A DNA stretch of 64,000 bases from positions 1,149,272 through 1,213,271 of the forward strand of contig QAOA01003946.1 of NCBI GenBank assembly GCA_003255065.1, in the 5' to 3' direction. Source of the DNA: Cercis canadensis (taxonomy: Eukaryota > Streptophyta > Magnoliopsida > Fabales > Fabaceae). Position 1 is the first letter of the stretch. Every line of letters begins with the position of its first letter. Positions 11,501 through 25,024 of this stretch are shown here, in pieces. The position numbers were made by a program, and so were the translations under genes. Below the pieces are notes generated by a model. The model worked only from the letters and a program-made list of their open reading frames with translations. It did no database searches and had not been told where the DNA came from.

Positions 11501-14500
11501 AAAGAGTTAGTGATGTGCTCAACAGTAACAAGGAGGAATGTATTTAAGCTGTTGGAGAAAAGATAATACAAATTGACAGACCTGATGAATCATATTGCAA
11601 TCAAGCTATTGGAGCATTGCATTTATAATGTAAATAATGCAAGCATACTATCTGTGTTCACGCCCAATTGGACTTAAACATTGATAAAACAATATTCCAA
11701 AATTTCTATATATCTATAGAAATTTCGCAAGACCTTAACTCATGAAGAACACCTCAAAACAGGTCTCAAGTCATAAAAAGTTGGTCCATGACACAACAAA
11801 TGCAAAGTTAAAAAGAAAATTACATTCAGGAAACAAGTTATCAGAAGTAATGACTACAATATACATCAAAAAGCTAATCCTAAACTAATTTTACTGTTGA
11901 AAATGTCTCCATGGCTCAGTTTGTGGTTCTGATTTAAAAAGTCAGCATTCCTTTATTATAGTCATATAGATTGTTTACCTAAATGCAAGACTTTCAAATA
12001 TCTGCCCCCTACATAGCATGTTCTATTTCTCATTCTCATGATATACCACGTAAAAGATATTTCATGCAGCATAGAAAAAAAATCCAAAACACAATGAGAA
12101 AAGGGGGAGGGCGGCAAAATAACCTATATTTACTGGATGAGTACTCATACGCACCTTATTATCAGGCAACCCTGGTAAAAGGCTATTGTGCCCCCTGGTG
12201 ACAGAAGTATCAACCACATTTGCAGCCTTGTTGGCTTTCATACATGACTCAAGACCAGCCTCCAGATTCCGAAAATATTCCAAGTCCATGAAAAGAGCAT
12301 TAGCCAGTAACTTGCCAAATTCAATGAAGCCTAGGCGGAGTTGGATTATGCTAGATTTCAGTGCCATGATCTCAGAAAATTGATCCTTTCTTCGCTCCAT
12401 GTGCATGGTTGATAACTTTTCAAGATGTGAAAGAGCTTCCAGTTTGGCAGCCTCGGCTGAATCTCTTTCCTTTCTGAGATCCACAAGTTCACCAGCAACT
12501 TTTGCAAGCTCCTCCTGAAAAGCATCATTTCTCTCTTGAACCTCATTCAACTCAACCAGGAGGAGCTCTGAAGCTCTTTTAGATTTCCTTGACTCTTGTT
12601 CTAAAGAAGCAACAGTAAAATGCAGATCAGAGCATAACTTCCCAACCCATTCCAACTTCTTGACTGGATCACCTGTGTTACCTTCACCACCAATTTCAAT
12701 CTCTTCTAACTTGTTCAAAATCATTTTCAAAGTATATTCGCGCTCCTGCACATAGTGCTCAGTTTCTGCCAAACGATTCTCCAGAAGTGATCTCTCAGAT
12801 TCAAGAGCTTCTAACCTATCTGGATAAGTCGAGAAGTCTCTGAACTTCTGTGTATACTCTGCAATAGTGTGTTCCCGGTTGTTGATCTCAGATTTCAATC
12901 GCTCCATCTCATTATTCATCTCCTCAATCGTTTGTTTTAGACTATCTCGCTGTTGAACCAACAATTTTCCTTTCCTGACAGCAACAACTAACTTCTCCCT
13001 AACAGAAGCCGACTTCTGCTCCTCCTGATTAAGAAGCACCTGCAACTCCTCGGTTCTTTTACTCAGAGTTTCAACTTCACCAGATAATGATATTTGCTTC
13101 TCCAAATTTCTATCTCTCTCCAGCTTCACATGCATCAATTCATGCAAGGCCTCCTCTAGATCTTTTTTCAAACTACCCATCACTGGCTCCTCCTTATCAA
13201 GAATAACAATGCTTCTTGCTTCATCAAGAGTTGCATCATCTTTATGTGTGTGGTTCCCATCGAGTGCATCCCCATGTGCAGATTTCATTGATGAAAGAGT
13301 TGCATAATTTTCTATAAGCCTTCTCAGCAATTCCTCAAAGGAATCTATGCTCTCCCTATCAGAAAGCCGATTTTCTGTTTTAGATTCCTGCAAGGCATCA
13401 ACAACTAAATCTTGCAATTTTCTGATCTTGTACTCAATGGAGAGAATTTGTTCTTCAACAGCAACTTTCTGCTCCAATTTTTCCCCCAAGCTAGTTATTT
13501 CATTATTCATCTTTTCATTCTGAAGTTCAGTTTGCCTTGTCTGCACTGATAGCTTCTCACATTCATACATCAGAACCTCCACTCTTTCGGAAAGATGCTC
13601 TCTTTCAGCAGCAACTGCCCTGAGGTCTGCCTGAAGAGCAGACACTCTCCTCTGAGACTCTTCCAGATCAGCATTTAGCAATCCACAATAGCTATCATAT
13701 TTTTCAATCTTCAGTTGCAGAGAATCTCTATGATGATTAGCCTCAATAAGTGCTCTTCCTAACCATTCAATTCTATCCTCTGTCTCCATAGACCGCAAAT
13801 GTGAAGGCAAATCAATCCTGTCAATAAGTTCTTCCCATCTCTGCACTAAACTGTTCCTTTCCATCAATGATTGCTCCAGCATTTCATTTTGTTCAGCCAA
13901 CCCATAAAACTTACTCTGTAGCTCCTCAAACTTTTTTCTAAAATCCTCCCCTGAATCTGATTGCAGCTGTCCATCATCTTTCCAGGAATCCATGACAACA
14001 AAACCAGCATCAGAGTATGAACCTCCTCCTGCTGAACTCTTCTGATCCCAATCATTCATGGGCACTGAGTTACCAGCAGCTGACCTAGCCAACCAATCAA
14101 TCTTTTCAATTATATCTCTGGAATGAAACTGCTCTGGCAGATCCAGGTCCTCCAAAATCTCTTCTATCCTCTGAAGCACCGAATCTTTGAGAAGAAATGA
14201 CTCGCGCAAGGCATTAGCTGAATTGCGAATATATGAAAGCTCAGATTCCAAAGCCTCTACACGCTCACCTGCCTCTGCGTAGGCCTTAAGTTTTGTTTCA
14301 ACCTCATGAAGTCTACTGTCCTTCAACTGTAACTCTTGCAAGCATCTCTCCAGTTCACTGGAAGTCTCTGCCAGGGACTGTTTTAGGCCATCTCGCTGCA
14401 CAATCAACCCTTTCCCCTTGGTAACAGCTATGCCAAGTTTCTCCCGGATAGAAGACACCCGCTGTTCTGACTGCGCAAGATCACTTGTTCTCTCGTGCAA

Positions 14501-17500
14501 TTCAGAACGAGCAGCCAAGAGAGCTTCCTCAGCCTGACGTAAGCTTTCCTTGAGAATAAGGATTTCATTTTCATTCTCCACACGTAGAGTGTCTAGATGA
14601 TGCATTCTTTCTTGCAATTCAGTCAATTCCCTCACCTTGTATCCATAATCTTCTTTAGCCATGTGTAACTGCATGTTAGCCCCCCTAATTTTCTGAACAA
14701 GAATAGACACTAATGATTCTAAGCAAGCAACAGGTTCTTTATTCATTTCGATGTTAGTATCCTCCCCTTTAAGCACGGTCTCAACATCTTCAATTAACTT
14801 ACTAACAGCGTCTAAACCAAGACTCTTAATGTGCAGTTCCTCCAATTCTTTTTCCCTGTGTATCAATTCTGACTTAAGCTCCTTGGTGATGGACTCAAGT
14901 TCCAGCTTCTCATTCAGTATGTCTTCAACATATTTCATGATGGTCTGATAGCTACTATAGTTCAGTAGATCAGGCAATGCCTCACTTTGCAAATCCACCT
15001 TTTCTACACTCAAAGACCCCCAGTGACTGAGTACAAGTTTCCTGAGGTCACCGTGTATCTTATGCAATGTACCAACAGCTAATTCATTCTTCCCAAGCAG
15101 ATCATCACATTTCTCTTTCACTTCTTTAAATGAAGTACAGACAGCTTCATGGTCTGAGTAACTAGCTTCAAGGCTCTTCCGGAGATCCACAATCACTTCA
15201 GTGGCAGCATTAACAGAAACTGCAACCCGATGATTGATGTCCAAACCATCATGTGCACTGGTTGAAATGGTTGAGGACAAAGTTTCCCCTATTGATCCAT
15301 CCAGCTTCCCAAGTGCTTCAACAATCTCAGCAATAGTATTATTCCAGCCATGCTCAAATAGCATTGCCCTCTCCATCACCTCTTTCTGAAATTTTTCCAA
15401 TTGATCACCAATAACAGAAGCCATCTCATTTGAACTTTGATGCACATCATATAGTTCCATACGCAATTCAATAATTTTTGACTGGCAATTTCCAAGTTTT
15501 TCATAATGCGCATTGTTTCTTGCTTTGCAACGGATATCTTCTTGCTTTAAAGCTTCACAGACTTCTTCAAGAACACTTTTCTTTTCCTGAATATCAGCCA
15601 GAAGTTGCTTTGTGGCTTCACATTGAACAGAAAGTTCAATGTTGGATACTTCCAAATTCGAACAATGTTGCTTCAATGCTTCAAACTGATCCATGAGTTC
15701 ACTGTACTTGGCATCACAAAGTTTTCTACCATCTCGCTCCCGCTTAAATAATGCACCCACATTCTGAACATCCAGCCCCCACTTTGTAAACAATGCTCTC
15801 AAGTTAACAATTTGCTCTTTGGTCAACATAAATGGATCAGATGGTGACTGAACCTCATTGGAATCCCTTCTCTCTTCCTCTTGCTCATCTTGATTTACTT
15901 TTGATTCAAAAGCCTGTATCAATTTTGACACTGCAGGTGTAGCAACTTTACCACCAGACCTGGCAAAGGATACTGACTGAGAATGCAACCCATCAATTGA
16001 CTTCTCAAGTTTCTCCAAAATTTTCTCCACCTCATCCAAGCCCATCTTCAAGGAAACAAACCCAAGAGAATCATCAAAGACTTCTTGTTCATGTAGATTC
16101 AGAGGCAGCCCACCAGGTTGCCCTTCTTCATCTTGATCCTGAGAGATATGCAGAGAAGCCTCAGTAATTGCAATCTCATGGTCCTCATTTTGTTCTTCAG
16201 CATCCTGTGCTTGATTCCCAAGGTCCCCTTGTTGAGATAGCACTTGGCTGTGTCTTGAACTGATTTCTTCTAGCTTAGCCTTATGCACATCCACGGCGCT
16301 ATTAAGAAAGACATTTTCCTTGGTAAGTTGTTCAAGGTGCATTGTGGCTTCTTTAAGATCAAATTCAAACCTTGTCCGTTCCCCCTGTTCTACAGATAAT
16401 AGCTCTCGGAGAGCAATAATCTGAGATGACAGTCTTTCATTCTCAAGAAAAACTGACTGTTTGTCTTCCTCCAGTTTTTTCCTCTGATCGGTTGATAATG
16501 CAAGGCTCTCATTTAGGTTGGAATTTTCTACCTGTAGACTTACGACCAAATCTTTACTTTCAACCAATTCTTTTGACAGCCTGTCTATCTCCTGGGAAAG
16601 ATTCTCAATTTCTGCTTCAAACCTCATCTGTTCCCCCTGTTCCACAGATAGTTGCTCTTGGAGAGTAATAATCTGAGATGATTGTCTTTCATTCTCAAGA
16701 ACAACAGACTGTTTGTCTTCCTCAAGCTTTTTGCTCTGATCAGCTGATAATGCAAGGCTCCCATTTAGGTGGATATTTTCTACCCGTAGACTTGCTACCA
16801 AATCTTTACTTTCAACCAATTCTTTTGACAGCCTGTCAATCTCATGGGAAAGATTCTCAATTTCAGCTTCAATCTTATTTCTCTCTTCAGTCACCAAAGA
16901 CAGCCTCCCACTTAGATTAACATTTTCAGCTGTTAAGCCTTCCACTGAATTCTTGATGTCGGCTAATTCTGTTGACAGCTTATTACTTTCAGAAAGATGA
17001 AACTCTTTCTCCTCCATTAGATTATTTTTTTCTTCAATCATTACAGCAAGTGCTTCATTCATGTCTTTGTTTTCCACCTGTAAAGCTGTGACCAAGCCTC
17101 TGCAGTCAGCCAGCTCTGTTGACAGACCTGATGACTCTTTTTGAGACATTTCAAAACAATTCTGCAATTCAAGCACTCTAGCAGAAAGCGCTTCAACCTC
17201 TACCTTAGCAGTATAAAACTGTTTTTGTAGTTCTTCACTCTTGCCGGCAACATCATGTAGTTCAACACGGCAATTTACAAGTTCTTCAGCAAGGCCTTGA
17301 TTCTTCTCACTAACTTCATTGTGCAAAACTCGGACCTCAGATAGTTCATCAATCAATTGGTAACAATGATTATCAGACTCCAGTTGTAGCTCCAGCTGTT
17401 CAGCCAGCTGCAAACTGAGAACATCTTTCATAAAATTTGAAAGAAATAATTCTTCTTTGAGTCTCTCAAACATTTCTGGAAAGCCATGATCAGGTAGAAT

Positions 17501-20500
17501 TGAAGAACAGGCCAGAGGATCTGCATTAGAAACTGCTGTTCTTGACTTGAGCAGAAAGTGATAATCCTCTTCACTAAGCCCCCTTACAACTTCTGTCAGC
17601 TGCAAAAGACTGAGTGAGCTCAAATCAGCAATAGGAGAGACGTCCAATGGCCCAGAATTGTTCACTTCATGAGTTCCCATTGACAGCTCATGGCTTTTAT
17701 CCAAAAATACAGATCCACCAGGAGCATGTTGCTCATTAAGCCCCTCCTGAAGCTCCCTGTTCTCTCCACTATATACTCCTCTACTGTTTTCTTCATAACT
17801 AGACTGAAGAAGAGTTTCTTCAAGAGATGTATGTGGCACTGTTTCTCTCTCCTGACTTCTCATAACAGGTCCAGCAGTTGCAATATCATCTTCCTGGTCA
17901 GAGGTCAAAGCAGAACCTGAAAACCTATCTTGCATGATTTCCTCAACAGAAGAAGATACTTCAGCTGCCTCACCAGTTTGTTCCATTCCAAGAGATGCAT
18001 CCTTGATTAAGCCCCTTGACAGCTGATGGCTTTTATCTGCAAATACAGATCCACCAGGAGTATGTTGCTCATTAAGCCCCTCCTGAAGTTCACTGTCCTC
18101 CACACTATATACTCCTTTATTGCTTTCTTCGTAACTAGACTGAAGAGACATTTCTTCATGAGATGTAGGTGGCGCTGTTTCTCTCTCCAGATTTCTCATA
18201 ACAAATCCAGCAGTTGCAATATTGTCTTCTTGGTCAGAGTCCAAAGCAGAAGCTGAAAGCCTATCTTGCATGATTTCCTCAACAGGAGAAGATACTTCAG
18301 CTGCCTCGCCAGTTTGTTCCACTCTACAAGATGCGTCCTCGATTAAGCCCCTTGACAGTTCATGGCTTTTATCTGCAAATACAGATCCACCAGGAGCATG
18401 TTGCTCGTTAAGCCCCTCCTGAAGTTCACTGTCCTCCACACTATATACTCCTTTATTGCTTGCTTCGTAACTAGACTGAAGAGACATTTCTTCATGAGAT
18501 GTAGGTGGCACTGTTTCTCTCTCCTGATTTCTCATAACATGTCCAGCATTGGCAATATCGTCTTCTTGGTCAGAGGCCAAAGCAGAAGCTGAAAGCCTAT
18601 CTTGCATGATTTCCTCAACAGAAGAGGATACTTCAGCTGCCTTGCCAGTTTGTTCCACTCTACAAGATGCATCCTCGATTAAGCCCCTTGACAGCTCATG
18701 GCTTTTATCTGCAAATACAGATCCACCAGGAGCATGTTGCTCATTAAGCCCCTCCTGAAGTTCACTGTCCTCCACACTACATACTCCTTTATTGCTTTCT
18801 TGATAACTAGACTGAAGAGGCGTTTCTTCATGAGATGTACGTGGCCCTGTTTCTCTCTCCTGATTTCTCATAACAGGTCCAGCAGTCCCAATATCGTCTT
18901 CCTGGTCAGAGGCCAAAGCAGAAGCTGAGAGCCTATCTTGTATGGTTTCCTCAACAGAAGAAGATACTTCAGCTGCCTCACCAGATTGTTCCATTCTATG
19001 AGATGCATCCATGATTCTGGTCTTTTCCAAAGCAATAGCAATCCCCACAAGAGGCTGATTATCCTCAACAACCTCAGAAAAAGGAAGATTCTTTTGACCA
19101 GCAGTCTCTGTATCATGGCTTTGAGAAGATTTCTTCATATCCAAACCATCAGCTTCCTGCATTGCCCCTACCCAGCAACAAATGAGAATATAATTATACA
19201 TCAAATCCACACATCACGTTTCCCAGTCTGCCCAACTAATTCCCCAATATTCTAAGTATAATAGTAAGACCTCAAATTAAAAGGAGAGAGAGAGAGGTAT
19301 GAAGAGAAGAGCACAACCTACATCTGTTACCTGATCTTCCCTTGTTTGCATCAAGGATGGTTTAGGAATATCCTCAGATAAAAGCAAGGACTCTTCCCTA
19401 TCTTCATCCTCTCTCTGAACTCTAACTGCCTTACCCGCTGCAGCGTCAACTGGAGCAGGTGGTGTCAGCATGTCAACAGGTGCAGACATAGGTTCATGTG
19501 TTGCTCCACCTTCAGAACCCAAGCTATTTGAAGTTCTTGGAGACTCAGCTTTTGCCACTTCTGCATCAACATCCTGACAAATATCCTCTTCATTTTGGAT
19601 TAAAGATTCAGAATCATTCTCACCAATTCCTTGAATCTGAAGTGCTACCGAGGTATTAGAAGAAAATTCTGTTTTGACTACATCTGTATCAGATGTAATG
19701 GCCAGTGATGATAAATTATCAGATGGAGCATTAGAGTCAGGCATTATTAAGTTTTCCAAAGATTGTGATCCTGATATTTCTGTGCTACCAAAATCGGAAT
19801 CTATATCAGTTTCTTTCCCATCAGAAACCTGAGATGATGCCGTTGATATAGAGGTACTAGTTGCTGCATCAGCATCAGACTCATGTTCCCCACGTTTACT
19901 AGATTTTTTTGAGGATGTCCCACGGCTACTACCGCCTTTACTGTCCTTGTCCTTGTCCTTCTTCTGGCGAAATTGTTGGAGCTGACAACAAAAATACAGA
20001 AATCAAAATGAAGAATTGCAAGGATTCACCTGTACTCCCTATATACGTTATAATGTGGAAAAAGAATCATAAAGAAAGATGGCATTATATATTTTCAGAT
20101 ACTACAAGAAGAATGTTCAAAAGAACCAAGTTAGGTCAGCCTATTCATCAGCATTCCCTAAAGAACGGGAACAGCTGAATAGCATATCCCATTTTTATTC
20201 TACAGATAGATTATCTCCTAATTCTTGCACAATAACTCTCTATCCCAGAGTGTATTCAAGCAGATTATACATTAGTTACACCAGAGGCACCAGAAAATAA
20301 AAGATAAAATTCACTCAACTCGGGCACTGCTATCATGTAAGTCGACAACTCAATAATCAACACTCAATGCCTTGAAATTAAAGAAATACAACTCAGTCAC
20401 TCTTTTTTATCAGTGATATTTACTTAGCCAAGCAAGGACTGAAATGTTTACAAAAGTAAAAATATGCTCGAATGTAGACAAGAGAAAGTAGATGGATACC

Positions 20501-20550
20501 CTTTTTCTACCAGCTGCGAGCAGATCGGTACGGCTCTTGCTCCTGTCCAT
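8545..20550 (-). CDS. Giant golgin/TNO1-like coiled-coil protein with C-terminal membrane anchor (AT4G31570-like)
   Basis: I assemble eight coding exons on the minus strand: 20550..20500, 19981..19318, 19167..12155, 11473..10648, 10542..9860, 9071..8930, 8824..8743, 8647..8545. All junctions are GT-AG and the phases close to 3188 codons including stop. The N-terminus is basic (MDRSKSRTDLLAAGRKR, then K/D-rich). Residues 292-739 are four 112-residue acidic repeats. Nearly all the rest is heptad-rich coiled coil, with an internal 84-residue duplication at 1005-1172. The last ~25 residues (LGIIIYW..LLAFVVV) form a tail anchor. This layout fits plant TGN/Golgi tethers such as TNO1 and its relative AT4G31570; function is inferred. 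The exon 2/3 junction has an alternative (donor after REDQ with an acceptor at TGCAG) that shortens the product by a few residues. ATG choice rests on family resemblance. Confidence 0.85.
9753..9767. repeat. (AC)n microsatellite in an intron
   Basis: A short run of AC dinucleotides lies in the intron between the exons ending at 9860 and starting at 9071 (minus strand) of the coiled-coil gene. Confidence 0.8.
16367..16870 (-). repeat. Tandem pair of 252-bp coding repeats in the coiled-coil gene
   Basis: Two adjacent 252-bp units (16619-16870 and 16367-16618) encode near-identical 84-residue coiled-coil blocks, each starting EAEIENLS and containing EIDRLSKELVESKDLV and KKLEEDKQSV. The period is an exact multiple of three and keeps the reading frame (residues 1005-1088 and 1089-1172). 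Eighty-four residues equal twelve heptads, so the coiled-coil register is also preserved. Confidence 0.9.
17666..19009 (-). repeat. Four in-frame 336-bp tandem repeats in the coiled-coil gene
   Basis: Units start (minus strand) at 19009, 18673, 18337 and 18001, each 336 bp long, and encode 112 residues. Landmarks in every unit are a D-A-S opening, an E-Q-[ST]-G-[EK]-A-A-E-V-S-S block, Q-D-R-[LF]-S, S-D-Q-E-D, the run LQEGLNEQH, and G-G-S-V-F. The product is acidic, Ser/Glu-rich and probably disordered. Units 2 and 3 are most alike. Unit 4 is the most diverged. Unit 1 differs slightly at its start. Confidence 0.95.
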
Positions 20551-21230
20551 CCGATCCACTCCGTTCTTGCTCCCCACTGTGGCTGCAACAATCAGCACAA
20601 CCACGTCCCAGCCACCATTTATATCCTCCTCTGCTCAAAAGGGAATTTAAATCATCGTGTTCCAATCATTAACAAGATAATCTGAATTCCAAAAGAAAGG
20701 GAAAGAAACCCGCGTTTGCCCACTAGTAGGAAACAGAAATTGTATAACGCAAGAGAGTTCCGAAACTCAAGCTTCCAACCTAACTAAGAACGATGTACTG
20801 TTGCATTTAATTCTATCAGAAGGTTTCTACAAGTGCATGATACCGCCTATTTTCAATTTTATTTCTGTTTCCGCATTTTCGCAGCAACCAAACAGAAGAT
20901 AGCAAGCTGAATTCAGATTCTGTGTAGTACCGATTCCCAAATAATTACCGCGCCCACTGACGAATTGAACTTTGAAATGATCCGATTAAAAGGATAATAA
21001 ATGAGAAACAAAAAAAAAAAAAAAACAAATAAATCAAGTTGGCGTTGGAGGGAAGGGAATAAGAGAGGAGCACCTTGATTAGGGATTGGCAAGTGCTATT
21101 CATCGACGTCGTAACAAATGTCATCCGCTCGTGTATGCTGGTTCTCGATGCGAAGCGCCTCTGGGTTCCAAAAAGAGAAAGTGTCTCTCTTTCTCTGTTT
21201 TGTGTCTCTGAGATCTAACTCTAACGCAAA
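20500..21230 (-). other. 5' leader and probable leader intron of the coiled-coil gene
   Basis: On the minus strand a pyrimidine-rich leader (about 21230 down to 21074) ends in AATCAAG before a GTGCTC donor at 21073. Downstream acceptors (GAGCAG near 20636 or TTGCAG near 20580) could join it to the coding exon starting at 20550. A short upstream ATG (AATAGCACTTGC..) lies at the end of the leader exon. The structure is inferred from splice signals. Confidence 0.45.
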
Positions 21231-24200
21231 CGTATTTTTCTCCGCTGGTAAAATGTCGAATCAAGCACAATTAACATTTTTACTTGAAATAATAAAATAA
21301 ATATGGTTTGTTTGTCTTTGGTGAGCGACGGTTACGTTTGGTGTTATTCGCACGCAGCAAGCACCAACTCCATCCTATTCCTCATGGAAAGTGGAAAAAT
21401 AAATGGATCCCGCATCTTTCCGTACCATGTGCGCTGTTTTTTCGTTAAAAATATAAAAATGTGTTTTTTGCATTGTGATTTACGTTTTACTTTCTAATCA
21501 ACATAACTTGTTTAAATTTAAATCTTATAATAACATTATATTACATTGATAAAACTCGTCACACACACAATTGTAATCTTAAGTGCTTGAGAGTCAAGGA
21601 AAGTAGCCTCCAAATTAATATGTAACTATTTAGGTAAAAGTCTATTGGCCATCTAGTACTACTCTCATTTTAATGTGCAATTAATACTTTACTTTTTTTT
21701 TATTAATCTCATATAATTATAAAAACGAGATGGACTAATACGAAGAAAACATTAGGATATGAACATTGATTATATTCTAATTCTGCACCAAAAATAAATA
21801 AAAATGTGAAGCAAATGTGCCCATACTTTATGAATTTCATGACAATTACATTGAATGATACGAAATAATGACACTATCAAATAAATTGTAAGCTGTCATA
21901 AATACAATAATGTTAATTTAATATTTCATGTTGATTACATTAAACAATCACCATAATTTATAATAAAATTTAATTTACGGATTCTCACAAATTTCTTTAA
22001 CGTGCGTTGACTAAAATATTAGGTCATGGGCATGGCATGGTCTATCCTTGCCTTTTAAGTGATGTAGGAGTTGGTTCTGGTTGGACTTGGACCCATCACT
22101 GCCATACGATTGCTTCGTGGTGCAGTTTCTACAATTCGATTGTGTTCCTTTCTCCTTCTTCTTGTTTTTTTTTTTTTTTTTTTTTTTTTNTTTTTTTTTT
22201 TTTTTTCTTTGTCGATTCCAATAGACGAAGCTCATTGTGTTAAGGATGCAATTAAAGCATTAACCCTTGATCCGAAACTTCGTCTTATTATTTACGCTTT
22301 TCGTATTGATATCTATCATCGATGGCAAAATAAAACCTCTGTATCTGTTCTTTTTATATTAGCCAATGATAATGAAGGGAGAAATGGATAACAAATGGGC
22401 TTCTTTCTGAAAGAAATAAAAGATGGGCTAATTCTGGTTGTTAGATAGTGGCAGACTGTCTAATTCTGCCTGAGCCCAGAACTATGGAATTGGGCTTTGA
22501 AAATAATACCGAATGTAAATATTGAGGCCCAATTATGTTCAAATTGTGCCTAGACCGATCCAAACGAGAGTTGCTGGTTTTCCTTATTGTCTCACTGTCT
22601 GGGTCTCATATTCCTAGAAGTCAGAATAGAAAGCCCATTATTGAAAAATCATCCTCGGCCCAAATCAACCCAACCCATCCCAACATCACTATGGTTAGCA
22701 AAGACAAGACAGAAACAAAAACATAAAACAACATCACTATGCAAAAAGCCCAAAACAGAGAAAAAAAAAAAAAAAACTTCTCTTTTGGTGTTAATAGAAG
22801 AAAACGGTCCCTCCAACTCCATGTTGCATTCCAATAAATGTTAATCATTAGGTAAAGTCAATTATATATGTATATATATATAAGTTTTTTTTTCATATCA
22901 CTTGTTATATATGGGTCTTACCATAAAAATGATATATAATAGTAATTTATTTATTTATTCATCCAAATTTAGATAAGGATATTTTTTAAAAAATAATCAA
23001 GATTCTCAAGAAAATAACATTTGAACCAAACATGAATTATACTATGCTACAAAGCAATACCTTTACCCCAACACGATTTCAAGACTGTCTTGATACAAAT
23101 TACTTTTTTTTTTTTTTTGCTGAAATACAAATTACTACTTAAATAAGCATAAAAAAAATGTATCGCGATTTGCCAATGTAATTGATTCCCACCAGCCAAA
23201 CATTAACCCTAGGCTTAAAACAAAAAAGAATAAGGCAGAGAGAGAGATGGCCTACCACAACCAATTAAGCACTTAAAATTGTTAAAAGCTAAAACGTGGT
23301 TACAAGTAATTTAATGATTTTCATGGACCAAATTGGCAACTGACTTGTTACACAAGCCTTGAGTATTGATCCAAATCATTAGCAATCGTACAAATAAATA
23401 TTACTGTTTGGAAAGTTCGATTTTTTTAACCTTAAAGCTGTATTGACAATGGTGTTCACCAAATTTGATTAAAAAAACAAATGTGGGAATCTCTATTATG
23501 GAGTTGCAACTTGCAAAAGGTCCAATACTTATTTCCCTAGTGCAAGACACATAATATTCCTTTAGTTATTTAACAATAATTTAGGTCAAGGTCTTGTATC
23601 AATTACAAAATTAATAAGATATGCTTTAATGTTGACGGTGGACAAACGACTTATATAAAATTAAAATATATATGTGATATTTTTAAAACCACTAAGTTAG
23701 ACTTTGTGCTTGAGATTCTGATGTGCTTTAATTAAGAATCTAGGAAACGTAATAAGATAACTAAGAAATAGCATTAAAATATAAGAGATCCTCTCAAATA
23801 CTATATTTATTTATTGTTTTATTGGCTAAGTCATTGGTAACTAGGAATCAAATCCTCAACCATATCATATAAAACGTTGTTTAGTGGCATGACTACACCT
23901 AATTAGCAATATCTCTAGTTACAATTATAATTAATCTACATGCATCATGTATTTAAAATTAAAAGGGGAGAGAGAAGTGTTAGTTCACGTAAAAGGAATC
24001 ATTTCAGAGGCTCCATTCATTATCATTTATAGGTTAAATTGATAATATTTTAAAAATAAAATCTTTATAAATTTCATATGATATAAAATTTTCCAAAAAA
24101 AAGACACAGCTGTACCATGCGTAAGTTCATATTTATCGTGCTACATGAGAAATCAGTGATTCCCATATTTCTTTAAAAAAAACCATTTTAAGGAATAAGT

Positions 24201-25024
24201 ACCTTCAAATGTCAACATTTTAAAGCAACCATAACTTTTTTGTCTCATTAGAAAATGAATACTATGATTTTTATTGTTTCCAAGAACCATATATATATCC
24301 ACGATCACGGGTAGACACTTTTGTTGACATTTGTTGTTAAATAATTGAATGGATTCATATTAACGTGAGGCTGATCAAGAATAAGATTACTCATAAAATA
24401 TATATAAAGCATAAACCTTACGATAAAGTTAACTTATTTTATTTCGTTAACCTCTTAATTAACAACGCGTGGCTTATTTTATACCGATTTGATTAATAAT
24501 TGCAGAGGTTAGAAGAAAGATCATAAATGCTTGTTCGAGAGATTTCCAAGATTTCTTCCACCTAAGTTCGCAGGCTAAAGTCAAACCTAATAATATATTG
24601 CTTGTTGTCTCAAACTCCCAAAATTCTCAATTGTCATTTGTGAGAATAACCAAATTACGTTGAGTTCAGGGATATCTCTGCAAATATAAGACTCCACAAC
24701 CAACGAATAAGAATTTCTCATACAAATTGAATCTTTTTGGCCACTTTTGCCCCTAGTTTCAATTATAGAACTGTGCTTCTTTTAGTGTTTAACGGGAATA
24801 AACCAAAATCCATCTCTTTTGGTGTTATTTAGAGTGTATATTAGTTCTAATCTCGTGTAAGTAATAAAATAAAATAAAAAAGTATAATTGTAAAGAGAAA
24901 AAATAAAAAGAACAAGTAACATGGGTACATATGACTTTACTTATAAAAAAATAAATTTTTATTAGTTTAATATAATGATAAATAAAAAGACCAAAAAAAA
25001 GAGTAAGGAAATAGAAGTCTCTTA
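21231..25024. other. Intergenic, AT-rich, with a poly-T gap
   Basis: No supported gene. The run around 22160-22206 is poly-T with a single N at 22190. Between 22390 and 22690 there are several TGGGCT/GGCCCA motifs without an associated ORF. A short + strand reading frame at about 22210-22391 (containing LRLIIYAFRI) matches no family I recognise. The remainder to 25024 is low-complexity AT-rich sequence. Confidence 0.5.

Noticed and set aside
17690..18928. Four similar plus-strand ORFs of 76 codons at 336-bp spacing
   Set aside because: They are antisense shadows of the tandem repeats in the minus-strand coiled-coil gene.
22071..22391. A 106-codon frame through the poly-T gap
   Set aside because: It is driven by poly-F from the T run and an N; only a short end part looks protein-like and it matches nothing I know.
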